DNA of 64,000 nt from Vespula vulgaris (taxonomy: Eukaryota; Arthropoda; Insecta; Hymenoptera; Vespidae): assembly GCF_905475345.1 (NCBI RefSeq), contig NC_066590.1, positions 7,454,001 to 7,518,000 of the forward strand, written 5' to 3'. The notes beneath the pieces were generated by a model. That model searched no databases and was not told the origin of the DNA. It worked only from the letters and a program-made list of their open reading frames with translations. The position numbers were made by a program, and so were the translations under genes. Below are positions 24,840 to 35,797 of this stretch, in pieces. Positions within the stretch are counted from its first letter, which is position 1. The number at the start of each line of letters is the position of its first letter.

Positions 24840-25065
24840 CGTTGTAACTTAAGCCGTAATCCGTGAGAGCACGCTCGAGTTTCGCTTGCGAGAAGAAGAC
24901 GCAAATGTTGCACTGCCGATACCCGCGCCATGTTTTCCTTCCGCTCCACTTTCCGCGAAAGTGTACGTGGGATTTGCGTCGCCCACGGAAAAACGTTGCG
25001 GCGCGTGATGCATCGTAACGAGCCGAAGAGGCTCCTTTCTACGAGCAAATAAGAGAAAAATTTCA
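24840..25065. promoter_or_regulatory. CpG-rich complex island flanked by CT and GA tracts
   Basis: About 225 bp with many CG dinucleotides (GCGTCGCC, TTGCGGCGCG) set between inverse dinucleotide arrays. At least two minus-strand frames stay open across it, but neither gives a recognisable domain. It could be a promoter, enhancer or small exon; the sequence alone does not decide. Confidence 0.3.
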
Positions 25066-25068
25066 TTC

Positions 25069-25102
<34 letters not shown>

Positions 25103-25103
25103 G
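25069..25103. repeat. (GA)n microsatellite
   Basis: A GA run with one AAAGA interruption. Confidence 0.9.
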
Positions 25104-25799
25104 AAAGAAAAAGAAAGAAAGAAGAGAGAAACAAAGAAAAAATTTTAATTGACGTTTCGAGCTCCGTTGCTCTACTTCTTTGATTTTCAATCGAAAAATC
25201 ATTTCTATCGTCGTAACAATCGAATCGTTCGAATAATTTTCCCTTCAAAAATTATTTTCCCTTATTCTTTTCTATTCGTATCGATCTTCTTTCTTCTTTT
25301 CTTTTTTATCAATCCTGCACTTCATCGTTAAGCCAATCTGCTCGTACATTTTACATAACTTATTACTCATTTACTGTTTCGTCTTATCTCAGTTCGAATA
25401 TGTATATACATATATCGTCGGATCGAAGAGACCGTGATTTTGATGATGGATCAGAATCCATGAGAAAATTCGGTTCAAGCAATTGGACATGAATAAATGC
25501 TTCGTTAAAGCATAAATGGACTCAGGAAACGGATGCATTGTCTCTTGTTTTATTTTACGCACACCTCATCGCTTATACCTTCAAAGATAATAGCACGATG
25601 CGACAACGCGTTTGGTCCTCTTCTTCTTCCGTTGCCAACGACTCCCACACCCATTTTACCACTCTCACCCCTGGACATACCTTCGCTTCGTAACCCCCGT
25701 AACCCAGTCCGTTCTACCTCACACCCTTCTCATCGTCGTCGACGCGTTTTATTTCCATTTCCGGACGGCACGCTAAACTGCGGAAAATTACGGTCAGCC

Positions 25800-25875
25800 A
25801 CTTTGACCAACCCGCGCCATTTTATTTGTATTATTTGCATATTACGTGACGTACCTGCCGACTCGCAGGTCGATC
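25800..25875. promoter_or_regulatory. Octamer site and short dyad
   Basis: A perfect ATTTGCAT octamer lies at 25833-25840, followed by ACGTGACGTAC. ACCTGC (25853-25858) is mirrored by GCAGGT (25865-25870). The sites sit in a non-repetitive, CpG-bearing stretch. Function is inferred from motif matches only. Confidence 0.22.
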
Positions 25876-26481
25876 GACAGAAATTTGGGTCGCGATAAAA
25901 GTGCGAGCCTCGTAGTTAAAACATGGGAGTCATAGGTGTTATGGGAGTCAATGGTTTATCTCGCGTATCTGTTACGTGCGTCTTAAATCGAGATTCTTAC
26001 GAATGGCGAAAAATTAAAACGAAACCCAACTCGTATTTTATTACCGCGTCATGCGTCTCGTACTTCTCGTACTTTCGTATATACGTATTTATACTTTCTT
26101 TTTTCTTTTTGTAATCTTCTTGTTTCTCTTTTTGTTTCCCTTTTTTTTCTTTTTTTTTCTTTTGTCATTTATTTGTTTGTTTGTTCGATTTTTTTCTTTT
26201 TTATATCGGTCTCCATCCTTGCGCGTAGGTATACGTGCTCATGTACGTCTCCATTCTCTGACAGAAGTATCCGAATAATATTTGCGTACCGTGGTGACAT
26301 CATAAAAATGGAAAAGAATGCACAGATAACGGGCATGTCGGCGAATAAATATCGCTTCTCCGATCTCCGAACGCTCGTTGTTTGCCTATCGAATAAACGC
26401 ACTTTTATTTATTTATATATGTATGTTTTATCTGCATATATATGTATAGCTATATTTGTACGCGTTTGTGTGCGTGTGTAT

Positions 26482-26483
<2 letters not shown>

Positions 26484-26521
<38 letters not shown>
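26484..26521. repeat. (AT)n microsatellite
   Basis: A pure AT run of 19 units preceded by GTGTGCGTGTG. Confidence 0.93.
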
Positions 26522-26524
<3 letters not shown>

Positions 26525-28525
26525 TAAAAATCGGAGTCGCCGACTAAGCGAATCAACTTGTTTGACATCCTACGTATAAAATCTTTTTTTATTTGTCTGT
26601 TTTAGTTTTATACGTATCGGGTAGACTTATTCGTAAACAGATATCCCAGAGAAACGTGTTTTCAGTTAAATCATGGATTTTCGTAAAACTCTAGCCAACA
26701 AATGCGACGCCGTTCGTACGGACAGCTTACATAATATTACAAATGCACCTACTCTCTGCGAGAATTTCAAGAATAACGGGCCTCCTACGAACCTTTCCCC
26801 CTTGTATTTTTCTCCTGGTAAAATGAAGTACAGCATCTCGTATATCGAGCGACTTACTTGCCACGATTCTTATTGATCGTTGTGTGTTCTCTCGTGGAAA
26901 ATAAAATACATATACTAAAGATCTTATATTTTGTAAAGAACGTAATTTGAAATAGCTAAAGAATCTATCTAATCTAATCTAATAGCCAAAGAATGGCTAA
27001 AGAATTTATTTATTCTCGTTTGATTAATAAACTATTGCTTCGAAACGATTCTTTTTTTTTTCTTTTAACCAACGTTAGAGTTTTTTGAGCGATTTTTGTA
27101 TTTTCTCTGAAGTCTTGCGTTTAACGCTTTTATCTTTCAGAAAAAGAGAGAAAAAGAGAGAGATAGAGAGAGGGAAAAAGAGGGAGAGAAAGACAGAGTG
27201 GAAGTAGTCAACCACGAAAAGCTTTGCTTCGCTATCGGAAAGCTATTTTTCGTTAACGCGTTTCCCTCCAAGACGACGTTAAATACAGCCTTGTTCGAAT
27301 AAGTCGTTCGATCGAAAGAATCGTGGGCACGTGCGAAACATACTTAAGAAAAAGGCAGCTCTTAAGCGAACATTAGAGATAGGTACTACTAAGATTCTTG
27401 TTTTCGAAAGAAAAATATACCAAAGATCTCTTATTAGATTTTTAAAAAGTACGTAATGATACGATAAGAAGCAGTAATATTTTATATGTACGATATGAAG
27501 AAAGATATTGATAAAATAATAATTTCATTCTTACGATAATATGTTCTTTTTTTCATTTTTCTTTTTTCCTTATAATAATACACATCTCATTATATATTCT
27601 TTTTTTTTTGATAATAGAAAAATGAAAAACTTGAAAGAATGTCAAAGATTTATATAACAACCGTGATACATTTGGAGATAGCATTGGATTCTTAAGGCGT
27701 ATATAAATTGTATGGGAAAACTGCATGTGAAATTCCTCTCATTATTTTTATTGATAATGTAAGATATATGAGAAGAAAAAAATCTTTGAAAAGAAATCGA
27801 AGGAATATATATTGCTATAATTGCTTGTGTCTTCTTTTTTCTTTTCTTTTCCTTTTTATTCTACGTCGAAAAGATCGTAAAATATCATTTAAAGTGAGAC
27901 ATTTAAAGTAAGACATTTAAAGATAGGATAGAAAGAGAAAGAGAGAGAAAGAAAGTACGTTTAGATTGCATTGATTTTAATAGTACTCGAATGGTACTCG
28001 GCTATTTGACATGGAATGACCCAAGTATTGAAATTCTATGAACATCCCTTTACACGACCTATTTCTACTAACCTTTCTCACCACGTATTCGCGGAAGTGG
28101 AAACTCAGCGGAAAGGAAGTCGCTAGGTTCGTATCGAAAAGTCATTTTTCGTTAACACACTTTCCTTGGCATATACACATCGACAGCCGCTTTCTTTTGG
28201 TATGGTACTCGATCAAGAAAACCCTTGCGAACTTAAAAATGCGACAAACGTCGAGAAAATTCTTTTTCAGAGATTCCATACCTCCGTGATATTTCTCCGT
28301 CGTAAAGCAAATAAGAATCTGAAGATGCATCAAACACGTCGTTAAACTCTTTTAACGGGACATTAATCGTTGCAAAGGAAATCGCTATCAATAAATAATA
28401 AGACAGATGTTAGATAGTTCAATAATTTATTAATCGTATAAATAGGATTACGTTGTTAGGAATTATGTCATTACGAAAGGATTAAAAGAAAAAGAAAAAA
28501 GGAAAGAACTTCAAAAGAATTATAT

Positions 28526-28566
28526 AATAATATTAATAACAATAATAATAATAATAATAATAATAA
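28526..28566. repeat. (AAT)n array
   Basis: About 11 AAT/ATA units in AT-only DNA. Confidence 0.88.
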
Positions 28567-28839
28567 AAGTAAATATAACAAAATAGATAATAAATATAAT
28601 AAATAAAGAAAATAAAAGTACAAAATATAATAAAATTATATAGCAATAATAAACGACGTATAAGTAGATATCGTATTTATTCGAAAGTATATATAGAAAT
28701 GATACGTAATCTTCCGATCAATGGATCATTAGGATCAAAGGCTCTACGAAAGTCTAGTCTTCAGTTTCTACAGGTATCTAAGTACTTACTTACGTCACAT
28801 AGAGCTATAGAAATGAAGTTTTGTGCATAGACTTCCACT

Positions 28840-29040
28840 GATGAATGGCGTTCTGGAATGAACGGGCTAACCGGCGAAAGTTCGCATTAAATACATTAAC
28901 GTGAAGCTCGTGACTTTAGAAGAGAAGGCGGTCTGCTAGCGTTAAATCACGCATAAAATTCGTGGCCGACCTCTGTTCGTGATTAACGGCTGTTCCCACT
29001 CGAACGCCGGTGCATTTTCCAAACTATAAACACTCACGAC
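28840..29040. promoter_or_regulatory. Candidate regulatory island
   Basis: This is non-repetitive, CpG-bearing sequence between AT-rich DNA and a T-rich tract. It includes GCATTAAATACATTAACG and GGCGGTCTGCTAGCG. It has no long open frame. The call is based on its contrast with the flanks. Confidence 0.22.
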
Positions 29041-29757
29041 CCCGTTTTCTCTCTCACTGTTTTTCCGTTCATTCACGTAAACCCCTTTTTCGATTACTTT
29101 TTTTTCTTTTTAATCCTTTTTTTTTAATACTTATTTTATTTTATTTTATTTTATTTTTTTTTTATTTTTTTTCCCCTCGCACACACGAACCTTAATTAAT
29201 CCTCACGGAATCTTCTTATCGCTTCCTTATAAATAATTTTTCAATTGGAGAACTTTATTACATATCTAAATAATTACTTTTAAATCTCCACAAAATATTT
29301 CAACCATTCGTCTAACTATAAAATATACCTTCTGTTTCTGACACATCATATATATACATATATATGTATATTATTTAAAACTTTAATAAAGTTCAAGAAA
29401 GAATAGATATCTCAATATTATATTATTTAAAAGATATTCTCTTCAAGTATAGAACTATCTTCACTTTTTTCTTCAGCGTTTCTTTCACAAAGCACTTTCT
29501 CTCCTTCTCTCTCTCTTTCTCTCTATCTCTCTATTTTTTCTCATCTTCTTCTCCTTCACGTCGAAAGCTTTTTAGCACGAGGTTCACTCACTCGAGTATT
29601 TTTCAGGAAGGCAAGACGATCCGATAATTATTCGAGCTAAGCTCTTGCGGTTTCGGTTGCTTTGTTTTCTCCGCGTTGCCTGCTAAGGGGAGGAAAACGG
29701 AAATGTGATTTTAAAAGCGCCAACTTTCCTCGCGGGACTTCAACCCCTCCCATTTTA

Positions 29758-29760
<3 letters not shown>

Positions 29761-29793
<33 letters not shown>
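29761..29793. repeat. (CT)n microsatellite
   Basis: A pure CT run of about 15 units ending in CCCC. Confidence 0.9.
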
Positions 29794-30244
29794 CGTCTTT
29801 CTTTCTTTCTACCCCTCTATCCCGACGTTTCCTTTCGCCTTCTTCTTTCTCCTTTAGTGATTTCCCTCATTCACTCGCTCTTTTTCTTTCACGCTTGCTT
29901 TTTTAAACCGCGACGCGAGCCAAGCGAAGCGCGGAAAGTACGAAAGACGTAAAAGAGAACGGTTCCTTTTATTTATGGCTTTCTCGGAATTTCTCGCGGC
30001 GGACTTTACCGTCAGCATCACCTGTCTAATTTATGAAAAATTCTCGAGAGTCGAATTTACCGAGCGTAAAGACATAGTTCTTTCTTATATTCAAGAGAAA
30101 GAGAAAGATGTTCTCTCCTATCGTTGAGGTCCACTTCGGGACCGCTTGGTACGACTCTTAAGAAGAAAAAAAAATGGAGGAAAAGACGCTTTGATTGTTT
30201 TCCGAAAGTCGATCCTCGATCGATCAAGAAATAAAAAGAAACAG

Positions 30245-30310
30245 ACAGAGAGAGAGAGAGAGAGAGAGAGAATAGAGAGAAACAGAAAGAGAAAGAGAAA
30301 GAGAAAGAGT
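30245..30310. repeat. (GA)n purine tract
   Basis: Thirteen or more GA units followed by GAAA units. Frames on both strands are Arg-Glu or Ser-Leu repeats. Confidence 0.9.
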
Positions 30311-31645
30311 AAAAGTAAAAAAAGAATAACCAACCGGTATTGGCGAGAAACCTTTAGAAACAAGGATAGCCGAACTATCCTTTGAGGTTAAAAACGAAAC
30401 TGAACGGAGGAGAGAAAGTTTGTTTAGTCGAAAGATCCGACAGTGCCGTGCCGAGTCAGAGCTATACCCAACCAAAACGAGCCTGCTAATGGATGGTGTA
30501 GATTTTGCTCTTTTTTTTTTTTTTATTTTCTTCCTCTCTCTCTCTCTCTCTCTTTTTTATTTTCTTGTTTTTTTTTGTTTTATTTTCTTCCACCCTTTCC
30601 TCCCTTTGCGCTTTTACCCTCGCTTCTCTACCCTTCTCCCGCCATTCCCCAACTCAACCCCTCGACAAACTCGCGGCAACGCGCGAATGTTTGCTCGCGA
30701 TGATTCGAACGAGCTCGTTTGTTTTACGCGAATCGACACGTCGAACCATGTGGGGCTTGAGCTAAATCAGGACGCCGGAGGAATGACCGACTTCGAAAGG
30801 AATAACACATACCGTTGTAGTTTTATCATCGTTATTATTACCATTACTATTATCATCGTCGTCATCGTCATCATTATTATTCTTGTTAAGTTTCAATAAA
30901 CTTTGTCTTCCTTTCTTCCTTTTCTTTTTTCCTTCTTCTTTCTTCTTTTATTTCTGTTTTCTTCTCTTCCATTTCTTTTTTCTTTTTTCTTTTTTCTCTT
31001 TCCATCGATCGATCACCGGTGAAAGATATTCGTTAAGTAGATACAAAATTCTAATTTCGTCGAAATGGTCGAGTCCGAGATTCGGTGGAACGATAACGTT
31101 TACGTTGAAATTTTCTACGAGTGCGATTAAATGTCATCCAGATTTTAAGTGCTTATTTTTATCTTCGTCCAGAGAGGTCGTTAAATCGTCCCGAAGTAGT
31201 ACGACGATATCTAAGGACGGTGACCCGAATAACGCGTAAAAATAAGTATGGAACTATCGATTTCTCGTCGAGGACGAAAGAAGGAAGAAAAGAGAATCGA
31301 CCTATCAAGAAAAGAAGAAGGAACGTTTTCGTTGGAATGAAAAGGGAAGAGGGAGGGCGTTTATGCAACCGGTACAGCTGAATGTTTGGCACGATTTGGT
31401 TGCCAGTCGTCCGGGTAATAAAGCACAGAAGCAAAACGAGTTAAGTAGAACAACGTAGGACGCTACGACACGAACACGTTGCGGAGGATGCGTTTTATGG
31501 ACCTTACCCTTCCTTCTTAAACTTGCTTAGAACTCGGAACTTTAATATTCACGAGCCGAAAGTCGCTAAAATATTTTTCTTTTTTCAAACGAACGCACGA
31601 GAATGGACTGGATTATCTTTGAAAGTTGGCTTTTTTCTTTCCTTC

Positions 31646-31694
31646 TTTCTTCTTTCTTTCTTTCTTTCTTTCGTTCTTTCTTTTTTTCTTTCTG
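31646..31694. repeat. (TTTC)n array
   Basis: TTTC units with one CGTTC variant. Confidence 0.88.
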
Positions 31695-32028
31695 CAAAGT
31701 TCGATGAATATAAAAATTATTTCAAATGAGAACTCTTAAATTTTCTTATTTAAACTTCATTAAAATCATTCACGAATGATTCTGTATATTTCAATGATTT
31801 TTCTTTTCTTTCTTCTTTTTTCCTTTTTATCGTTTCTTTTTTGTAAGAAGAGTGTTTAGAGATATACACGCACAAACTATCGATTTTAATCGTATAAGAT
31901 AAATTTACAATTAACGAGTTCAAATCGATATTGGCGAAGAAATAGGTATACAAATATTTATCTAAAGACGAAATTGTAATTCTTCTTTGGAATCAACCTT
32001 TATATACTAACCGTTCGCATTATGTTTT

Positions 32029-32076
32029 TCGTACGCCGGATAAATAAAATTAAAGCTTACTATCTCCGGCGTACGA
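32029..32076. repeat. Perfect 12-bp inverted repeat, 24-nt loop
   Basis: TCGTACGCCGGA (32029-32040) and TCCGGCGTACGA (32065-32076) are exact reverse complements. The arms are GC-rich while the loop is AT-rich, which favours stem formation. No transposase or terminator context is visible; it may be a hairpin in a transcript or a remnant of a small mobile element. Confidence 0.9.
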
Positions 32077-32249
32077 GACTTCGTATATATTTTTGGGCGG
32101 TTCTCCTTCGAGACGCTTGAATTTCGTTGCACATGGCCCATCCTCTTCGTAACAGGAAAGAAACCCGTTAACCCGATGGGTCCTTCTTGCTTCGATGCCA
32201 GAGCGGATGTGCTTCCGAAGGAGCACGAGATCTCTGCAGTTTATTCGTG

Positions 32250-32291
32250 ATCTTCTTCTTCTTCTTCTTCTTCTTCTTCTTCTTCTTCTTT
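32250..32291. repeat. (CTT)n array
   Basis: About 14 pure CTT units. Confidence 0.93.
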
Positions 32292-32690
32292 TCTGAACGA
32301 GTTCTTTGTCGATTCTTTATTTCGTTCTCGATATCAACGATTTCTTTCGAGGACGATTCACAAATTCTTTTGAAAGGACATTACTCTTATGATTTATTAA
32401 ATCTCGAATGAAATTTCATCAAAAGCCTATAGTCTTTATCTTTTACAAAAGAGATAGATAGAGAGAGAATAGCGATTTGAAGGAAAATTTTATGAGCTCA
32501 TTTACAAGCTGATGACTGCTTACGAAACAAGGGTTCCTTGAGCAAACGCTTTCTGGCTTGAGTTAGGTCTCAAAGAGGGATAAGCTTTGTACGGTAAACT
32601 TTCGTTCATCTTACGACTGGTGCGAGGTCACGATCGCGAGGTCACTCACTTGAAAATTCGATTAAACTTCGTTGTAACGCATTTTTACTG

Positions 32691-32694
<4 letters not shown>

Positions 32695-32732
<38 letters not shown>
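32695..32732. repeat. (AT)n microsatellite
   Basis: A pure AT run of about 19 units, 200 bp upstream of a second AT run. Confidence 0.93.
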
Positions 32733-32735
<3 letters not shown>

Positions 32736-32915
32736 AGAAACTTTATTTGCTTCGTTAGGTTTCTTTCTCGAGCGAGCTGTTTTGGAGAATCAGATTTTTA
32801 ACCAAAGTCAACGAAGAATCGGTAAAATCGGTCGAAGCGAAGATACGAAAAAGTTCTCTCAGAAATATTTAAACTCGTTGTCTATTTTTCTTTGTTTCTC
32901 TAAAAAGAAAAAGAA

Positions 32916-32916
<1 letters not shown>

Positions 32917-32965
<49 letters not shown>
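32917..32965. repeat. (AT)n microsatellite
   Basis: AT units with one ATAC variant near the start. Confidence 0.93.
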
Positions 32966-32968
<3 letters not shown>

Positions 32969-33799
32969 TTACGGCGAGACGTAACTTCAGGACTAAAAAG
33001 TTTCAAGACTTTTCGCGATAAGACGCGAACTAAAGACGTCGTTCTATCTAGATCTAGGTTTAACCAAGAATTCGCGACAAAATTTTAATTAGGAAGCTTG
33101 TGGCCAACATAAAACTTCGAACCGAAGTGGAGCTTAATCAGCGGTTATGCAACAATTTCGAACACGGTTTCGTTCCGTTCATCGGATGATTCGCTATAAT
33201 TACGAAGAATGTTTGGTATGTTCGAATATTTTGCAATACAAACAGAGAAATGTAATATAATCGAATAAAGATTGTTTGGAATACGATAGTCCAATTAAAA
33301 CCAAGACATAAAAATATTATTTTCAAAAGATTCTTTCCAAAATTTTGCTTCTCAAAAAGAATTCTTTTCAAAACCGAACATTTCTGAATCATTGAATATT
33401 ATTATTTCATTCTATCCGATTATTACTCGTTTGGATGATCATCGATAAGTTTCGTTCAATCGAAAGAAGAACAAAAGCAAAACAGAAAAAAGAAGAAAGG
33501 AAATTGAAACGACGAATTAGTTACCTGCACGAAAAAAAAAATAATAAAAAATAAAAAAAGAAACAAAAGGAATGAAAAAAGAAAAGATAAACGATAAATC
33601 CTTGTATAAATAATAGGGACTGTGTCGTAAAAATCTCGATCTTAGTTCGATCCCTCGCTCCAATACAGTTTTCAATTACCGTTCGTTTCATTTCCATTTC
33701 GTTTATCCTTCAAACAGATATCGATACTACTACAGTATCGAATAAAAAGTATTTCACCCTTTCGAAAAAAAGGGGGTTAAGTTTTGTACGGGGTCACGA

Positions 33800-34060
33800 C
33801 CATCTTTTTCCCGCGCGCGCGAGTGTTTAACCTATCTTCGAAGACTAGAAGAGTAGGGGGAGAAGGGTTAGGCGAGGCTGGGAGAAGCGTTGCCGCGAGA
33901 TAGGTGAGGGCTAGTGGTGGGGGGAAAGCGCGACGATTGGTCGAGAGCGTGGGGTGGGTACGGGTTGTGTGAATCGTGACGTCACGCGTCGCCTGCTTTG
34001 AAATCGGCCAGGCAGTCAGTCGCGCGGCGAACTTCGTAGCGTGCGTCTGTCGATTAGTTT
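33800..34060 (+). promoter_or_regulatory. Promoter of the secreted/membrane-protein gene
   Basis: A GC-rich island stands out from AT-rich flanks. In order it holds a CGCGCGCG stretch near 33812, several G-rich boxes, an inverted CCAAT box (ATTGG at 33936-33940), a perfect cAMP-response element TGACGTCA at 33977-33984, and TCAGTC at 34016-34021. TCAGTC matches the insect initiator, with the A at 34018 as likely +1. The CCAAT box lies about 80 bp and the response element about 35-40 bp upstream of that point, typical distances. I see no clear TATA box at -30, consistent with a TATA-less promoter. The start site itself is inferred. Confidence 0.65.
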
Positions 34061-34086
34061 GTGTCCTGTTTATATATATATATATA

Positions 34087-34119
<33 letters not shown>

Positions 34120-34357
34120 ATTAGTATCCAACTATTTATCTATATATTTATTTATTCATTTCTTTACATATCTGTCTTTCTCTTTTTCTCTCTTTTGCTC
34201 TTTTCTTTTTTACTCCATTTCTCTGTTTCTATCTCGTTTCGTCTCGTGTTTTAGCCCGGTCCTTCGAGTTTTCCTCAAACTCGACCACATCGAACGAACG
34301 AAAATATCTTAGAAGAATCTCTCTTTGCTCCCTCTTCTTCTACCTCTCCATCACCCT

Positions 34358-34362
34358 CTCTT

Positions 34363-34394
<32 letters not shown>

Positions 34395-34397
34395 CAT
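34358..34397. repeat. (CT)n then (AT)n in the leader
   Basis: About 10 CT units followed by AT units and TACATATACACATAT. Confidence 0.9.
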
Positions 34398-34574
34398 ATA
34401 CACATATATATTGGATTACTTGATTTTTCTCGAGAACGATCTTTTATACGGATTCTCTCGATTACATATATATATATTTTTTTTGTTTCTTTACTGGTTT
34501 TCTCGAGAAGTGCGAAAAATCGTCCGTGAAACTTCGTACGCTCTTCGCGAAAGTTTTCCACGGTAAGAGGTTGT

Positions 34575-34635
34575 GGAAGAGGAGGAGGAGGAGGAGGAGG
34601 AGGAGGAGGAGGAGGAGGAGGAAGAAGAAGAAGAA
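34575..34635. repeat. (GGA)n then (GAA)n array
   Basis: About 15 GGA units become GAA units. On the plus strand these G-G steps could form G-quadruplex-like structure in RNA, which is inference. Confidence 0.93.
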
Positions 34636-34679
34636 AACCACGTGACCAGAGAGTCGAAGAACAACGCGAACAAATCCTT

Positions 34680-34702
34680 AGAAAGAGAGAGAAAAAAAGA
34701 GT

Positions 34703-34743
<41 letters not shown>

Positions 34744-34792
34744 TAAAAAAAAAGAGAGATAAGAGAGAGAAAGAAAGAAAGAAAGAAAGAGA
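34680..34792. repeat. (GA)n/(GAAA)n purine tract
   Basis: A nearly pure purine stretch with a GA run at about 34718-34743 and an AAAG run near 34772-34790. It is complementary to the CT run about 330 bp upstream. Confidence 0.9.
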
Positions 34793-34965
34793 GCTAGCTT
34801 CGTATTCTCCAGACGACGAGAAGAGCTCACAGCTGGCAAGAAGGATTAGAGGAAGAGTTACTGTGAGATCAAAGGAAGAAAAGAGAAGGAGAAGGATAAT
34901 CTAGTGATATATGTACGATCGATAAAAAAAAGAAACCGTCAGTAATACGTACGTACGGATCTTTG

Positions 34966-34994
34966 ATCGATCGATCGATCGATCGATCGGTCGG
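34966..34994. repeat. (GATC)n array
   Basis: About six GATC units, self-complementary, followed by GGTC units. Confidence 0.9.
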
Positions 34995-35087
34995 TCTATT
35001 GGTAACACGAACAATGTGTTTTGTGTGTTGATTGTTATATCGTTGTTTATTGGTTACGTGCGTGGTTTAAAGAGATACTGTGCGTGC

Positions 35088-35089
<2 letters not shown>

Positions 35090-35123
<34 letters not shown>

Positions 35124-35127
35124 TGTG
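35090..35127. repeat. (GT)n microsatellite
   Basis: A pure GT run of about 16 units on the leader strand. Confidence 0.93.
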
Positions 35128-35236
35128 GTATGACACGTTGAAGAAGCACAGCGAATACAGTGATTGGAGTGATATGATCCGAGTATTTGTGAAAATGAAT
35201 GTATTTAAAGGATTAAAAATAGGATAGAAAACAGTT

Positions 35237-35268
<32 letters not shown>

Positions 35269-35315
35269 AGCGACGTACACGTACACGTATCACACACATA
35301 CACGCATACACACGT
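35237..35315. repeat. (AT)n then (CA)-rich tract
   Basis: An AT run of about 10 units is followed by CACACACA and several ACACGTAT/CACACATA units. The CA units are complementary to the GT run 120 bp upstream. Confidence 0.88.
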
Positions 35316-35543
35316 GTATATATTTATACGTAAATCTCTAACATCATCGCGTCCTCTATTAGTGTTTTTATTATTGTTGTTATAATAATAATAATAATAG
35401 TATTGTTATTAACGAGAAAGAGATCCCTCTCTCTCTCTCTCTCTCTCTTTCTTTCATACATGTACACATATACACACACGTATATACTTCTTACAAACTT
35501 CATCCTCACGAGATCGTATATCAGAGTCTGAAGAGAGATCGAA

Positions 35544-35600
35544 ATGGGAGTGGTACTGATGCTGCTGCTGTTGCTGGTGCGCGGATTCGTTCGAGGTTAA
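35544..35600 (+). CDS. Short upstream frame resembling a signal peptide
   Basis: An 18-codon frame with a start context GAAATGG (A at -3, G at +4), stronger than that of the downstream start. It encodes M-G-V-V followed by L-M-L5-V, then R-G-F-V-R-G and a stop. It is in the same frame number as the main start at 35715, but stops lie between them (TAA at 35598 and at 35661). It may be an upstream frame that controls translation, or an alternative first exon ending at the weak donor GAG|GTTAAC near 35594. I cannot tell which. Confidence 0.3.
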   Translation: MGVVLMLLLLLVRGFVRG

Positions 35601-35611
35601 CCGATCACTCG

Positions 35612-35797
35612 GTGCCTTCTCGCGCCTGGCTGCTACTCTCGAGTGGATCCTCTCGAAGGGTAATTAGTCGTTGGACGTACGAGAAGAGCTACTACTCCCC
35701 TTCTGCATCGTCACATGTCCTTCTTTATCGTCATGCTGACCTTCACGTTGTTGTTACTCTTCCTGCTACTTGGCCGTCCGGTCGCCCGTGCGGATAA
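35612..35797 (+). CDS. Upstream reading frame overlapping the main start
   Basis: A 61-codon frame that opens before and ends inside the signal-peptide exon, in another frame. It has no recognisable domain. If the leader is translated by scanning, ribosomes using this ATG would pass over the main start, so it could reduce expression. It is more likely a regulatory or incidental frame than a protein-coding gene. Confidence 0.2.
   Translation: MPSRAWLLLSSGSSRRVISRWTYEKSYYSPSASSHVLLYRHADLHVVVTLPATWPSGRPCG

Larger units (their letters stand above)
24236..33780. other. Region upstream of the supported promoter, no gene seen
   Basis: Microsatellites are spread throughout. AT-rich parts lie at 27400-27960, 28380-28720 and 29220-29460. 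Complex islands lie at 24236-24440, 24840-25065, 25530-25930, 26530-26880, 28740-29040 and 32100-32240. The frame at 26673-26876 is not low-complexity but carries no recognisable domain. Confidence 0.5.
34018..35714 (+). other. Putative 5' leader (5' UTR), repeat-laden
   Basis: This is the interval between the inferred start site and the signal-peptide ATG. It contains CT, AT, GGA, GA, GATC, GT and CA arrays and many upstream ATGs, including short upstream reading frames at 35021-35227, 35544-35600 and 35612-35797. A donor-like ACG|GTAAGA at 34561-34568 suggests that part of it may be spliced out; I cannot place the matching acceptor with confidence. Such a leader would be expected to lower translation unless spliced or bypassed. 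Confidence 0.45.

Noticed and set aside
24539..25066. 175-codon minus-strand frame
   Set aside because: The second half is an Arg-Glu repeat and AT-repeat translation. The first half lies in a CpG island where other frames are open too, so an open frame is weak evidence.
30420..30899. 159-codon plus-strand frame
   Set aside because: It starts in poly-T/CT and ends in Ile/Thr/Val repeats from an ATT/ATC tract; no domain or splice sites.
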